This document shows positions 8,577-16,686 of a stretch of DNA of 64,000 nt, in pieces. The DNA lies in NCBI RefSeq assembly GCF_014054525.1, contig NZ_CP059564.1, forward strand, positions 1,312,357-1,376,356, written 5' to 3'. Source of the stretch: Alysiella filiformis. GTDB taxonomy: Bacteria > Pseudomonadota > Gammaproteobacteria > Burkholderiales > Neisseriaceae. The position numbers were made by a program, and so were the translations under genes. The notes under the pieces were generated by a model. It was given only the letters and a program-made list of their open reading frames with translations. It did no database searches and was not told where the DNA came from. The stretch's first letter is position 1. Each line of letters begins with the position of its first letter.

Positions 8577-9302
8577 TCACACACGCACTTCATCAATCAA
8601 ATCACTGATTTCATTTTCAAATTTTGCCGTATCGCGTTGCGCGGTGGGCGCACAATATTTCGCAAAATCAATATCATTGCTCATTGCCCACGCAAACCCA
8701 AACACGCCACACATCACAAAAAATTTCACCACATAATAAATGATTTTTGTGAATGAGTCGGTGGGCAAAAACAGCCAATCTGCCCCAAACCAAACCACCG
8801 CCAAAATCGCCATCATCAAAAACAATCGTGCCAAAACAATCAAAAAACCTTCAAATGAACCGATAAAATTGGGGTAACTCAATTTGGCTGGTGCTTGATA
8901 ATTTTGATTAAGTGATTGATTTTCTAAATAAACAACTGAGTTTCGCCTTTCATCGTTCCACCAAACCACGATGATTTGATTATCAGGGCGACATGAAATT
9001 TGCCAATCGGTAAAATGAAATGAATGCTCTTGCCCAGTCGTTTCGTCCAATAAAAACAATTCTTCATGCACAAAAGTTTCGCTGCGAATGTGAACAGGGT
9101 CAATTTTGCCTTTCATCGTACCGCGCAGGCTGCCTGAACCGCCCAACAGCGACCCCGATGTTTTGCCTTTGATTTCGCCACCGCCACCGTAACCCGAAAC
9201 CACCGTTTCCAAATCGCGGTTATTTGCCAATAATTTGCCTTTTAAAGCGTGGAGTTGAATGTGTTTTTGATGTGTGAATGACAATGAACGTGTGGCATAC
9301 AT
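8577..9302 (-). CDS. Hypothetical membrane protein with Gly-rich N-terminal part
   Basis: Function unknown. The 241-residue protein has a soluble N-terminal half with a Gly/Ser stretch (GYGGGGEIKGKTSGSLLGGSG), a DUS-encoded GSGSLR inside it, and two hydrophobic helices near residues 153-175 and 187-208, ending with a charged tail KFENEISDLIDEVRV. A clear AAGGAAAAAC ribosome binding site precedes the ATG. It follows pxpC by 12 nt and is therefore probably in its transcript. Confidence 0.68.
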   Translation of the reverse strand: MYATRSLSFTHQKHIQLHALKGKLLANNRDLETVVSGYGGGGEIKGKTSGSLLGGSGSLRGTMKGKIDPVHIRSETFVHEELFLLDETTGQEHSFHFTDWQISCRPDNQIIVVWWNDERRNSVVYLENQSLNQNYQAPAKLSYPNFIGSFEGFLIVLARLFLMMAILAVVWFGADWLFLPTDSFTKIIYYVVKFFVMCGVFGFAWAMSNDIDFAKYCAPTAQRDTAKFENEISDLIDEVRV

Positions 9303-9314
9303 AGTTGTTTTTCC

Positions 9315-10244
9315 TTATGATTTCACTTCCGCAATTTGCCTGATTTGATTCAAATACGCCCGATTGCGTTTTTTCAATTTTTGCGCCTCTTGCGGTGTGG
9401 CAATTTTGAAAAACACCTTGCTGCCAAAGCGAATTTGTGCCAACCGCCCCAAATCGCCAGCCGCCACCGTGGCGATTTTCGGATAACCGCCTGTGGTTTG
9501 CGTGTCTGCCATCAAAATAATCGGCTGACCGCTTGGCGGCACTTGCACCGTGCCAAATTGCACCGCGTGCGACAACATTTCCACATTTTTGGCGCGTTCC
9601 AGCACGCCACCGCCAAAACGGTAGCCCATGCGGTTGCTGTCGCTTTGCAGCGTCCAGCCGTTTTGCCAAAAGCGGAAATGCGCGTTGCGGTTGAATTGCC
9701 CGTATTCCGATGAGGGCAAGGCGTGAATGCGGTTGGTCAAAGCAATGGGCGCGATGCCGACTTTTTTCAGGCTGCCTGTGTCGCCCAAAACGCCCAATTT
9801 GTCGCCTTTTTGCAAACTTCTACCGTGAAATCCGCCAAATTGCGCTTTTAAATCGGTGGCTTTTGCGCCCAATATTTCGGGTACGTCCACGCCACCGTCC
9901 ACGCACAAATAGCCGTACATGCCATGCACCGCGCGCACCAAACGCAAAGTTTGACCGCGTTTCGCGCTGTAACGCCAGTAGGAATGTACGGGTTCATCGT
10001 CCAAAAAGGCTTCGTAAATCGCGCCTGTGATGCAAAAGGGCATATCGCGGTCAAATTTCAGGCTCAATCCGCCCAAGGCGATTTCAATGGCGGCGGCATT
10101 TTCTTCGTTGTTTAACAAGATGTTGCCTGCTTTGAGTGCGAGTGTGTCCATTGCGCCTGCGTGCCCCACGCCATAACGCCGCCAACCGTATCGCCCCAAA
10201 TCTTGTATGCTTGCCAATGCGTTGCATGATGTGATTTCTAACAT
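9315..10244 (-). CDS. pxpC: 5-oxoprolinase subunit C (KipA family)
   Basis: Cytoplasmic subunit of the PxpABC 5-oxoprolinase, of the biotin-dependent carboxyltransferase-like (AHS2) fold. The start ASIQDLGRYGWRRYGVGHAG is characteristic, as are YLCVDGGVDVPEILG, DSNRMGYRFGG and PPSGQPIILMADTQTTGGYPKIATV. Length 309 aa is normal. AGGAT lies upstream of the ATG. It is 217 bp downstream of pxpB; that gap is filled by a foldback repeat and two DUS. Confidence 0.94.
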   Translation of the reverse strand: MLEITSCNALASIQDLGRYGWRRYGVGHAGAMDTLALKAGNILLNNEENAAAIEIALGGLSLKFDRDMPFCITGAIYEAFLDDEPVHSYWRYSAKRGQTLRLVRAVHGMYGYLCVDGGVDVPEILGAKATDLKAQFGGFHGRSLQKGDKLGVLGDTGSLKKVGIAPIALTNRIHALPSSEYGQFNRNAHFRFWQNGWTLQSDSNRMGYRFGGGVLERAKNVEMLSHAVQFGTVQVPPSGQPIILMADTQTTGGYPKIATVAAGDLGRLAQIRFGSKVFFKIATPQEAQKLKKRNRAYLNQIRQIAEVKS

Positions 10245-10311
10245 TTTTGCTTATCCTGTTATTTTTAAAATTGTTTTCAGGCTGCCTGAAAATATGCGAC
10301 CAATTTTAATC

Positions 10312-10434
10312 TTGCCACAAACCCACTCCCTCTCCTTTGGGAGAAGGCTGGGGAGCGGGAACAATCGTTGAACATCGCCAGTTTTCCCCTCTCCCTAACC
10401 CTCTCCCAAAGGAGAGGGGACAGGTTTGTGGTAA
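10312..10434. repeat. Foldback repeat with TTGCCACAAACC ends
   Basis: Terminal arms TTGCCACAAACC (10312-10323) and GGTTTGTGGTAA (10423-10434) are inverted with one mismatch and enclose two CTCTCCC...GGGAGAGG stems. The same inner sequence recurs at 7341, 16485, 30225, 31244 and 35266. It separates pxpB from pxpC. Confidence 0.65.
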
Positions 10435-10461
10435 TTTGACAGTTTCAGGCTGCCTGAAAAC

Positions 10462-11106
10462 TCATTTCTCAATTTTTTCTGCGACAAAACGCACGGTATC
10501 GCCTGCGCTCAACACGGTGGGTGGGGTGGCGTTGGCATCAAATAAGGGCAAATGGGTGCGTCCCAAAATCTGCCAACCTGCTGGCGAGGCAAAGGGATAA
10601 ACGCCCGTTTGCGCCCCACCTATGCCCACCGAGCCTGCTTCCACGCGCGTGCGCGGTGTGTCGTGGCGTGGGGTGTGCAAATGTTCAGGCAGCCCACCCA
10701 AATAGGGGAAACCTGCCTGAAAACCCATCATGAACACGGTGTAGGTGTATTTTGTGTGTTCTTCTACGATTTTTTCAATGGAAACATGGTGATATTGGGC
10801 AACGTCCGCCAAATCCATGCCAAATTCGCCACCGTAAATCACGGGAATGTCAACGTGTTTGCCTTGATAATGAGCGGCTTGGGTGTTGCCCCAAATGTGT
10901 TCCAGTTGATGAGAAAATTCAGTTAAATCAGCACCATAATCCATAAATACGGTAACGTTGTTCATGCCCACCACCACTTCGGCAACCGAGTTCAAATCTT
11001 GAATGTGGTCGGCAAAAGCCCAGAGTTTTTGCTGTTTTTCTAAATGCGCGGGCGGTTCTAGGGTGCAGACGAGCGCGTTTTCGCTGATTGGGTTAATTTT
11101 TATCAT
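10462..11106 (-). CDS. pxpB: 5-oxoprolinase subunit B (KipI family)
   Basis: Partner of PxpC, AHS1 fold; together with PxpA it cleaves 5-oxoproline. In Bacillus the homologue KipI was first described as a kinase inhibitor. Typical segments are MGFQAGFPYLGGLPEHLHTPR, TRVEAGSVGIGGAQTGVYP and ASPAGWQILGRT; length 214 aa. It is the first gene of the minus-strand run. Its ATG lacks a strong ribosome binding site. Confidence 0.94.
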   Translation of the reverse strand: MIKINPISENALVCTLEPPAHLEKQQKLWAFADHIQDLNSVAEVVVGMNNVTVFMDYGADLTEFSHQLEHIWGNTQAAHYQGKHVDIPVIYGGEFGMDLADVAQYHHVSIEKIVEEHTKYTYTVFMMGFQAGFPYLGGLPEHLHTPRHDTPRTRVEAGSVGIGGAQTGVYPFASPAGWQILGRTHLPLFDANATPPTVLSAGDTVRFVAEKIEK

Positions 11107-11199
11107 GATTTTGTGAGTTTGTGTTAATTGTTGATGTAGCGCAATGTAATGTTTTGTTCGGTGCTTGTCAATGCTTTTTCAGGCTGCCTGAATGCCATA

Positions 11200-11243
11200 A
11201 AAAAACGTGAAATACGCTTTTTAAAGCATATTTCACGTTTTTT
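11200..11243 (-). terminator. Terminator downstream of gabD
   Basis: Arms of 21 nt (11200-11220 and 11223-11243) with outer stem AAAAAACGTGAAATA and T-runs. It lies 37 nt after the gabD stop and in front of pxpB, so it isolates the two minus-strand units. Confidence 0.8.
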
Positions 11244-11279
11244 GCGCCATTTTGGGCTGAAAATGCCCATTTAGCCCAT

Positions 11280-12716
11280 TTAGCCCATTTCGCCAATCGC
11301 CAAATATTTCACTTCCAAATAATCGTCCATGCCATAAAAACTGCCTTCGCGCCCCAAACCCGATTGTTTCACACCGCCAAATGGCGCGGCGGCATTGGAA
11401 ATCAAGCCCGTGTTCACGCCCACCATGCCGTATTCCAAACGCTCCGACACGCGCACGGTACGCGCCAAATCGCGGCTGTACAGATAAGCCGCCAAACCCA
11501 CGTCCACCGCATTGGCGCGTTGTATCACTTCATCTTCATCATCAAAAATGAAAATGGGCGCAATGGGGGCGAAAATTTCTTCGGTGGTCAAACGCATTTC
11601 ATCATGGGCATGGGCAATGACGGTAGGCTGATAAAATGTGCCTTGATGTGTGCCGCCTGTTTTCAGGCTGCCGCCTTTTGCCAGCGCGTCTGCCAGCAAA
11701 TCGTTGGCGTGTTGCACCGCGTTTTCATTGACCAAGCAAGCCATTTGCGTTTGCTCGTCCAAAGGTTTGCCCACGCGCAAGTTTTGTGTGGCGGCAACAA
11801 ATTGCTGCACAAATTCATCGTAAATGCCACGCTGAACGTAAATGCGGTTGGCGCATACGCAAGTTTGCCCTGCGTTGCGGAATTTGGCGACCATTGCCCC
11901 CAACACGGCTGCCTGAATGTCCGCGTCATCAAACACGATAAAAGGCGCGTTGCCGCCCAATTCCAGCGACACTTTTTTGATGGTGGAGGCGCATTGTGCC
12001 ATCAGTTCGCGCCCCACTTCGGTTGAGCCTGTGAAACTGAATTTACGCACATCGGGGTGGGTGGTCAGCACTTTGCCTATGGCTTGGGCGTTGCCTGTGA
12101 TGATGTTGAACACGCCATTGGGCAAACCTGCTTGTTGCGCCAAATCCGCCAAAGCCAATGCGGAAAAAGGCGTTTGCGATGCAGGGCGCAACACAAAGGT
12201 GCAACCAGCCGCCAAAGCAGGCGCAACTTTGCGCGTAATCATGGCGTTGGGGAAATTCCAAGGGGTAATCGCGGCACACACGCCTATGGGCTGTTTGATG
12301 ACCACAATGCGTTGATTGGGGTTGAGGGCAGGAATGGTGTCGCCATAAACGCGCTTGGCTTCTTCGGCAAACCATTCTATGTAAGACGCGCCATAGTCAA
12401 TTTCGCCACGCGCTTCGGCAATCGGTTTGCCCAATTCCAGCGACAACAAGTGTGCCAAATCTTCGCGGTTTGCCACAATCAAATCAAACCATTTGCGCAG
12501 GATTTTGCTGCGTTCGTTGGCGGATTTGTCGCGCCAAGCAGGGAGTGCAGCTTGGGCGGCAGCGATGGCGTGTTCGGTTTCGGCTGCGCCCATATTGGGG
12601 ACGTGTCCCAAAGTTTCGCCTGTGGCTGGGTTGATAACGGCAATTTGGCTGCCTGAAAGGGCAGATTGCCATTGTCCGTTGATGTGGGCTTGGTGGTGGA
12701 TAAATGGATTGGGCAT
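11280..12716 (-). CDS. gabD: NAD(P)-dependent succinate-semialdehyde dehydrogenase
   Basis: Oxidises succinate semialdehyde to succinate; an aldehyde dehydrogenase of 478 aa. Family motifs are present: ITPWNFPNAM, FTGSTEVGREL, the catalytic Glu in LELGGNAPFIVFDDAD and the catalytic Cys in NAGQTCVCANR. The start MPNPFIHHQ follows AAGG at good spacing; a longer frame reaching 12866 is not credible because its extra 50 residues are encoded by a DUS and palindromes. No GABA aminotransferase gene is nearby, so substrate specificity within the GabD/Sad group is inferred from similarity. Confidence 0.9.
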   Translation of the reverse strand: MPNPFIHHQAHINGQWQSALSGSQIAVINPATGETLGHVPNMGAAETEHAIAAAQAALPAWRDKSANERSKILRKWFDLIVANREDLAHLLSLELGKPIAEARGEIDYGASYIEWFAEEAKRVYGDTIPALNPNQRIVVIKQPIGVCAAITPWNFPNAMITRKVAPALAAGCTFVLRPASQTPFSALALADLAQQAGLPNGVFNIITGNAQAIGKVLTTHPDVRKFSFTGSTEVGRELMAQCASTIKKVSLELGGNAPFIVFDDADIQAAVLGAMVAKFRNAGQTCVCANRIYVQRGIYDEFVQQFVAATQNLRVGKPLDEQTQMACLVNENAVQHANDLLADALAKGGSLKTGGTHQGTFYQPTVIAHAHDEMRLTTEEIFAPIAPIFIFDDEDEVIQRANAVDVGLAAYLYSRDLARTVRVSERLEYGMVGVNTGLISNAAAPFGGVKQSGLGREGSFYGMDDYLEVKYLAIGEMG

Positions 12717-12781
12717 GGTTTTTTCCTTGTTTTTTGTGGATAAGTTTTCAGGCAGCCTGAAAACGCATGGAAAAATGCTAG

Positions 12782-12798
12782 GGTGGACATTGTCCACC
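12782..12798. repeat. Palindrome GGTGGACA-T-TGTCCACC
   Basis: Eight-bp arms upstream of gabD, of the same form as 2923-2942 and 12841-12858. Confidence 0.6.
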
Positions 12799-12835
12799 AA
12801 AAAATACAGTGAACCAAATACAAAATGGGACGTTA

Positions 12836-12907
12836 TGTAGGGTGCAACTTGTTGCACCAAATTCATGTTTTATATCAGGAAAATGGTGCAACAAGTTGCA
12901 CTCTACA
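12836..12907. repeat. 24-bp inverted repeat whose arms are themselves palindromes
   Basis: The left arm at 12836-12859 (core GGTGCAAC-TT-GTTGCACC) and the right arm at 12884-12907 are reverse complements with a single mismatch, 24 bp apart. Each arm can also fold on itself. Located about 120-190 bp upstream of the gabD start, between panB and gabD. Confidence 0.75.
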
Positions 12908-12960
12908 TTTTAATCAAAAATTTCAGGCAGCCTGAAAACGCATTCAGGCTGCCTGAAAAA

Positions 12961-13749
12961 TCAATTAAATTGATGTTCCGCGCTCGGGAAACTTTTCGCT
13001 TTCACTTCGCGGACGTAGCTTTCTACGGCTGCCTGAATGCTGCTTTGCCCGTCCATGAAATTTTTGACGAATTTCGCCGTTTTGCCATTGAACACGCCCA
13101 ACATATCGTGCATGACCAGCACTTGACCGTCCGTATCCACGCCTGCGCCAATGCCTATGGTGGGACAAGCCACGCGCTGTGTGATTTCACGCGCCAATGC
13201 GCTGGGGACGCATTCCATCAAAATCATGGACGCGCCAGCTTGCTCATGCGCCAAAGCGTCTGCCAATACCGCCGCCGCCGCATCGCCACGCCCCTGAACT
13301 TTGTAGCCGCCAAACACATTCACATATTGCGGTGTCAAGCCGATGTGGGCGCAAACGGGAATGGCGCGTTCTTGTAAAAAACGGGTGGTTTCTGCCATGA
13401 TTGCGCCGCCTTCCAATTTGACCATGTGTGCGCCTGCTGCCATCAGTTTGGCTGATGATTCAAAGGCTTGCTCCTTGCTTTGCTGATACGCGCCAAAGGG
13501 CAAATCGGCAATAATCATCGCATTGGTGTTGCCACGCGCCACGGCTGCGGTGTGGTAACACATTTCGTCCAGCGTTACGGGCAGGGTGGACGATTTGCCC
13601 TGCACCGCCATACCCAGCGAATCGCCTACCAGCAGCATTTCCACGCCAGCACGGTTCATCAGCGCGGCAAAACTCGCGTCATAACAAGTGAGCATGGCAA
13701 TTTTGTCGCCATGCGATTTCATTTCGCGTAATTTGTTGATATTTATCAT
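12961..13749 (-). CDS. panB: 3-methyl-2-oxobutanoate hydroxymethyltransferase
   Basis: First step of pantothenate synthesis: transfers a hydroxymethyl group from methylene-tetrahydrofolate to ketoisovalerate. The 262-aa protein has the family signatures [27 protein letters not shown], Mg-binding [21 protein letters not shown] and [11 protein letters not shown]. Ketoisovalerate comes from the branch to which IlvC (23.8 kb) belongs. No panC is next to it. DUS copies flank both ends. Confidence 0.95.
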   Translation of the reverse strand: MININKLREMKSHGDKIAMLTCYDASFAALMNRAGVEMLLVGDSLGMAVQGKSSTLPVTLDEMCYHTAAVARGNTNAMIIADLPFGAYQQSKEQAFESSAKLMAAGAHMVKLEGGAIMAETTRFLQERAIPVCAHIGLTPQYVNVFGGYKVQGRGDAAAAVLADALAHEQAGASMILMECVPSALAREITQRVACPTIGIGAGVDTDGQVLVMHDMLGVFNGKTAKFVKNFMDGQSSIQAAVESYVREVKAKSFPSAEHQFN

Positions 13750-13869
13750 TATTTGTTATTGTGAAAAATGGAAACCGCCATTATAACGTGTTTCAGGCAG
13801 CCTGAAAAAAGAAACGCCATTTGCCGTATTTTTCAAATGCGGCATTTGTTTTTCAGGCAGCCTGAAAAT

Positions 13870-14661
13870 TCATTTTTCAAACAAAAACTGCTTACCATTG
13901 TGTGGATTTTTGGCTTTTGCATCGGCAAGCATTCGGAAAAAATCCAAATCATATTGATTGGACAATTTATCGGCACGTTTTTTCAATTTTTCCATGTTTA
14001 ATTCGGGCATGAAATTGAACGCCAACACCGCCACATTGCCATGCGTGGCAGCAGGAATTTCCAACACACGATTGTGGAAAATGCCACGCAATCGCTGTAA
14101 AAACAAAGCATAACGTTTGTCGCCGCTCCACCAATTTGTGGCGAAAATGCCATTTTCACGCAAAGCAATGCGGCAATCGTGAAAGAAATTTTCGCCCACC
14201 AAATCATCAATAATTTGCACACCGTCAAAGCCGTCTACCAAAATGATGTCGGTTTGTTGTTGCAAAATTTGAATGTATTCTGCGCCATCTGCTTCGATGA
14301 TTTGGAAATTTTGTCCTTCAAAATCAAGGCAAAATGAGGTACGCGCAATGTTAATCACTTGGGGATTGATTTCAATGGCGATTTGTTGGCTTTCAGGCAG
14401 CTTGGCGTGCAACCAACGTGCAAACGAACCGCCACCCAAGCCAATTTGTGTGATGTGGCGCGGCAGCTCTGGCGCAAACAGCAACCACGACATCATGGCG
14501 CGACTGTATGACAACACCAATTCGCTGGGGTTGTTGATGTTCATGGAACTTTGTATGGTGGGCGTGCCCAAATGCAGCGAGCGTATGTTGCCCAGTTCGG
14601 ACACATTTGCATCGGGCAGGGTGTGGCGGAAAAATCGGCTGCGGCGAAAGGGGTGGGTCAT
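13870..14661 (-). CDS. Spermidine-synthase-like methyltransferase-fold protein
   Basis: Rossmann-fold protein of about 263 aa resembling polyamine aminopropyltransferases: glycine motif QIGLGGGSFARWL, acidic strand end IAIEINP, EADGAEYI and IILVDGFDG. The N-terminal and substrate-binding parts are short compared with true SpeE, so the substrate is unknown; many such proteins make no spermidine. The frame is open to 14691, but the ATG at 14661 (MTHPFRRSRF) seems likelier. Divergent from serB with a shared 77-bp promoter region containing TATAAT at 14692-14697. Confidence 0.75.
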   Translation of the reverse strand: MTHPFRRSRFFRHTLPDANVSELGNIRSLHLGTPTIQSSMNINNPSELVLSYSRAMMSWLLFAPELPRHITQIGLGGGSFARWLHAKLPESQQIAIEINPQVINIARTSFCLDFEGQNFQIIEADGAEYIQILQQQTDIILVDGFDGVQIIDDLVGENFFHDCRIALRENGIFATNWWSGDKRYALFLQRLRGIFHNRVLEIPAATHGNVAVLAFNFMPELNMEKLKKRADKLSNQYDLDFFRMLADAKAKNPHNGKQFLFEK

Positions 14662-14738
14662 GGTCAAAATCGCAAAGAAACAAAGCGACATTATAATGGA
14701 TTTTGTTACAATGGCATTTTGTCTGCGCGAGAAAAATC

Positions 14739-15569
14739 ATGACCCACGTTTTTGTGATGCAACACGCCCATTTTGCCCAAGCCGATTTGCGTGCCACCAA
14801 ACAATTTTTCAGCCTGCCTGAAAATGGCGCGGGCGATGTGTGGCGCGTGCCTGTGCCGAGCGATTTCAGCCTGCCTGAAAATGTGGCGGCAGAATTGACC
14901 GCCGCACAATGCGATTTTGCCGTGTTGCCCGATTGGGCGTTTGGCGATGACGTGAAACTCATCGTCAGCGACATGGACAGCACGCTGATTACCATTGAAT
15001 GCATTGATGAAATTGCCGCCCAAGCAGGTTTGAAAAACCAAGTTGCCGAAATCACCGAACGCGCCATGCGTGGCGAATTGGATTTTGAACAATCGCTGCG
15101 AAATCGCGTGGCTTTGCTGGCGGGGCTGCCTGAAAGTGCCTTGCAGCAAGTGTATGATAATACATTGACATTATCCGATGGTGCAGCATATTTATTGCGC
15201 GAATGCCATGAAAAAGGTGTGGCATTTGTGCTGGTGTCGGGTGGATTTACTTTTTTCACAGAAAAATTGAAAACGCGATTGGGTTTTCAGGCAGCCTTTG
15301 CCAATGAATTGGAAATTGAGAACGGTGTTTTGACGGGGCGCGTATTGGGCGATGTGATAGACGCACAAGCCAAAGCACGGATTTTGCAACAATTTCACGC
15401 GAAAATTGGCGGAAAAGCGGTGGCGATTGGCGATGGTGCAAACGATATTCCGATGTTGCAAGCGGCGGATTTGGGCGTGGCGTTTCATGCCAAAGCCAAA
15501 ACACGCCAAGCGGCAGATGTGTGCATCAATTTTGGCGGTTTAGATGCGTTGAGAAAGTGGTTCAGATGA
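14739..15569 (+). CDS. serB: Phosphoserine phosphatase
   Basis: Last step of serine biosynthesis, a HAD-superfamily hydrolase. The nucleophile motif DMDST is at residues 78-82, LVSGGFTFF carries motif II and IGDGANDIPML motif III-IV. The N-terminal ~70 residues form the regulatory region seen in proteobacterial SerB, here with two near-identical FSLPEN segments encoded by degenerate DUS copies. The upstream in-frame start at 14703 is less likely because the ATG at 14739 begins the conserved part. Confidence 0.95.
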   Translation: MTHVFVMQHAHFAQADLRATKQFFSLPENGAGDVWRVPVPSDFSLPENVAAELTAAQCDFAVLPDWAFGDDVKLIVSDMDSTLITIECIDEIAAQAGLKNQVAEITERAMRGELDFEQSLRNRVALLAGLPESALQQVYDNTLTLSDGAAYLLRECHEKGVAFVLVSGGFTFFTEKLKTRLGFQAAFANELEIENGVLTGRVLGDVIDAQAKARILQQFHAKIGGKAVAIGDGANDIPMLQAADLGVAFHAKAKTRQAADVCINFGGLDALRKWFR

Positions 15570-15661
15570 TTCAGGCAGCCTGAAAATGATGCAGCAGTCC
15601 GTTGCATGATTTCCTTTTTTAGCCAATGCGCTTTACATCAATTTAATCAACAGGAAACAAA

Positions 15662-16468
15662 ATGTCCGTCCCCGAATATTTACAAAACATTCGCATTGTA
15701 TTGAGCCGCACCAGCCACCCTGCCAACATCGGCGCAGCAGCACGCGCCATGAAAACCATGGGGTTGAGCCAACTGGTTTTGGTTGCCCCCAATCTCATGC
15801 AAACGCCCATGACACCTGAACCACCTGAATTTTCAGCCGAAAATGCTGCCGATTTTAAGCTGCCCGAAGAAAGTTTCATACTCGCCTCGGGCGCGGTGGA
15901 CGTGTTGGAAAACGCCAAAATCCTTGCCACCTTGCCCGAAGCCTTGACGGGAACGGTGTTGAGTTGCGCCCTAACCAGCCGCCGCCGTGAACTCACCACG
16001 CCTTTGCAAACGCCACGCGAACTCACGCCCAGCTTGCTTGCCGCGGCGCAAAATGGACAGCAAGTTGCGCTGGTGTTTGGCAACGAAACCTTTGGTTTGA
16101 GCATAGACGAAGTGCAGCATTGCAATCGCCTGATGACGATTTCGGGCAACCCCAATTATTTTTCGCTGAATTTGGCGCAGGCGGTGCAAGTGGTGTGCTA
16201 CGAATTGTTCAGCCAAGTGAATGCGGATATGTCGCACCTGATTCCCGAGCGCAATCTTGCCACCGCCGACCAAGTGGCAGGCATGGTGCAACATCTTGAA
16301 CAAACAATGGAAAATTTGGATTTTTTCCACAAACGCAACCAAGAACGCATGGTACGCCGTTTGCATTCGCTGTTTAATCGGGCGGACACGACCACCGAAG
16401 ACATTGATATTTTGCGCGGATTTTTCAATAAAGTGCAGCAAAAAATGAATCAAAATCATGAAAAATGA
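15662..16468 (+). CDS. trmJ: tRNA (cytidine/uridine-32-2'-O)-methyltransferase TrmJ family
   Basis: SPOUT-class RNA 2'-O-methyltransferase. The N-terminus IRIVLSRTSHPANIGAAARAMKTMG is the SpoU motif 1; ALVFGNETFGLS and MTISGNPNYFSLNLAQAVQV form motifs 2 and 3 that make the knotted AdoMet site. The C-terminal ~80 residues are the dimer helices typical for TrmJ. Length 268 aa. AGGAAAC precedes the ATG. Confidence 0.9.
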   Translation: MSVPEYLQNIRIVLSRTSHPANIGAAARAMKTMGLSQLVLVAPNLMQTPMTPEPPEFSAENAADFKLPEESFILASGAVDVLENAKILATLPEALTGTVLSCALTSRRRELTTPLQTPRELTPSLLAAAQNGQQVALVFGNETFGLSIDEVQHCNRLMTISGNPNYFSLNLAQAVQVVCYELFSQVNADMSHLIPERNLATADQVAGMVQHLEQTMENLDFFHKRNQERMVRRLHSLFNRADTTTEDIDILRGFFNKVQQKMNQNHEK

Positions 16469-16484
16469 ATTTCAGGCATTCTTA

Positions 16485-16648
16485 CAGTACACGACATTTT
16501 TTGATATTGCCACAAACCTGCCCCCTCCCCCTATGTAAGGGGGAGGGCTGGGGTGGGGGTTAGAAACGCAACGAGCCACCCCCACCCTAACCCTCCCCCG
16601 CCAGCAGGGGAGGTTGCAGACAGCCTGAAAGATTTTTGTCGTGTACTG
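16485..16648. repeat. 164-bp foldback repeat with CAGTACACGACA ends
   Basis: Perfect 12-bp terminal inverted repeats CAGTACACGACA (16485-16496 and, inverted, 16637-16648) enclose two C-rich/G-rich stems (CCCCCTCCCCC with GGGGGAGGG; CCCACCCTAACCCTCCC). A degenerate shorter copy lies at 31244-31348. It fills the gap between trmJ and the DUF4349 gene and may end transcription of trmJ. Confidence 0.7.
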
Positions 16649-16686
16649 AAAGGTGGTATGAAAAAACAAACAGAAAGGAAGTTGCC

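Noticed and set aside
11280-12866. Long 528-residue version of GabD
   Set aside because: The extra N-terminal residues translate palindromes and a DUS; the family start with a good ribosome binding site is at 12716.
14393-15259. 288-residue minus frame spanning the SpeE-like gene start and serB
   Set aside because: It crosses two real genes and their divergent promoter and resembles no protein.
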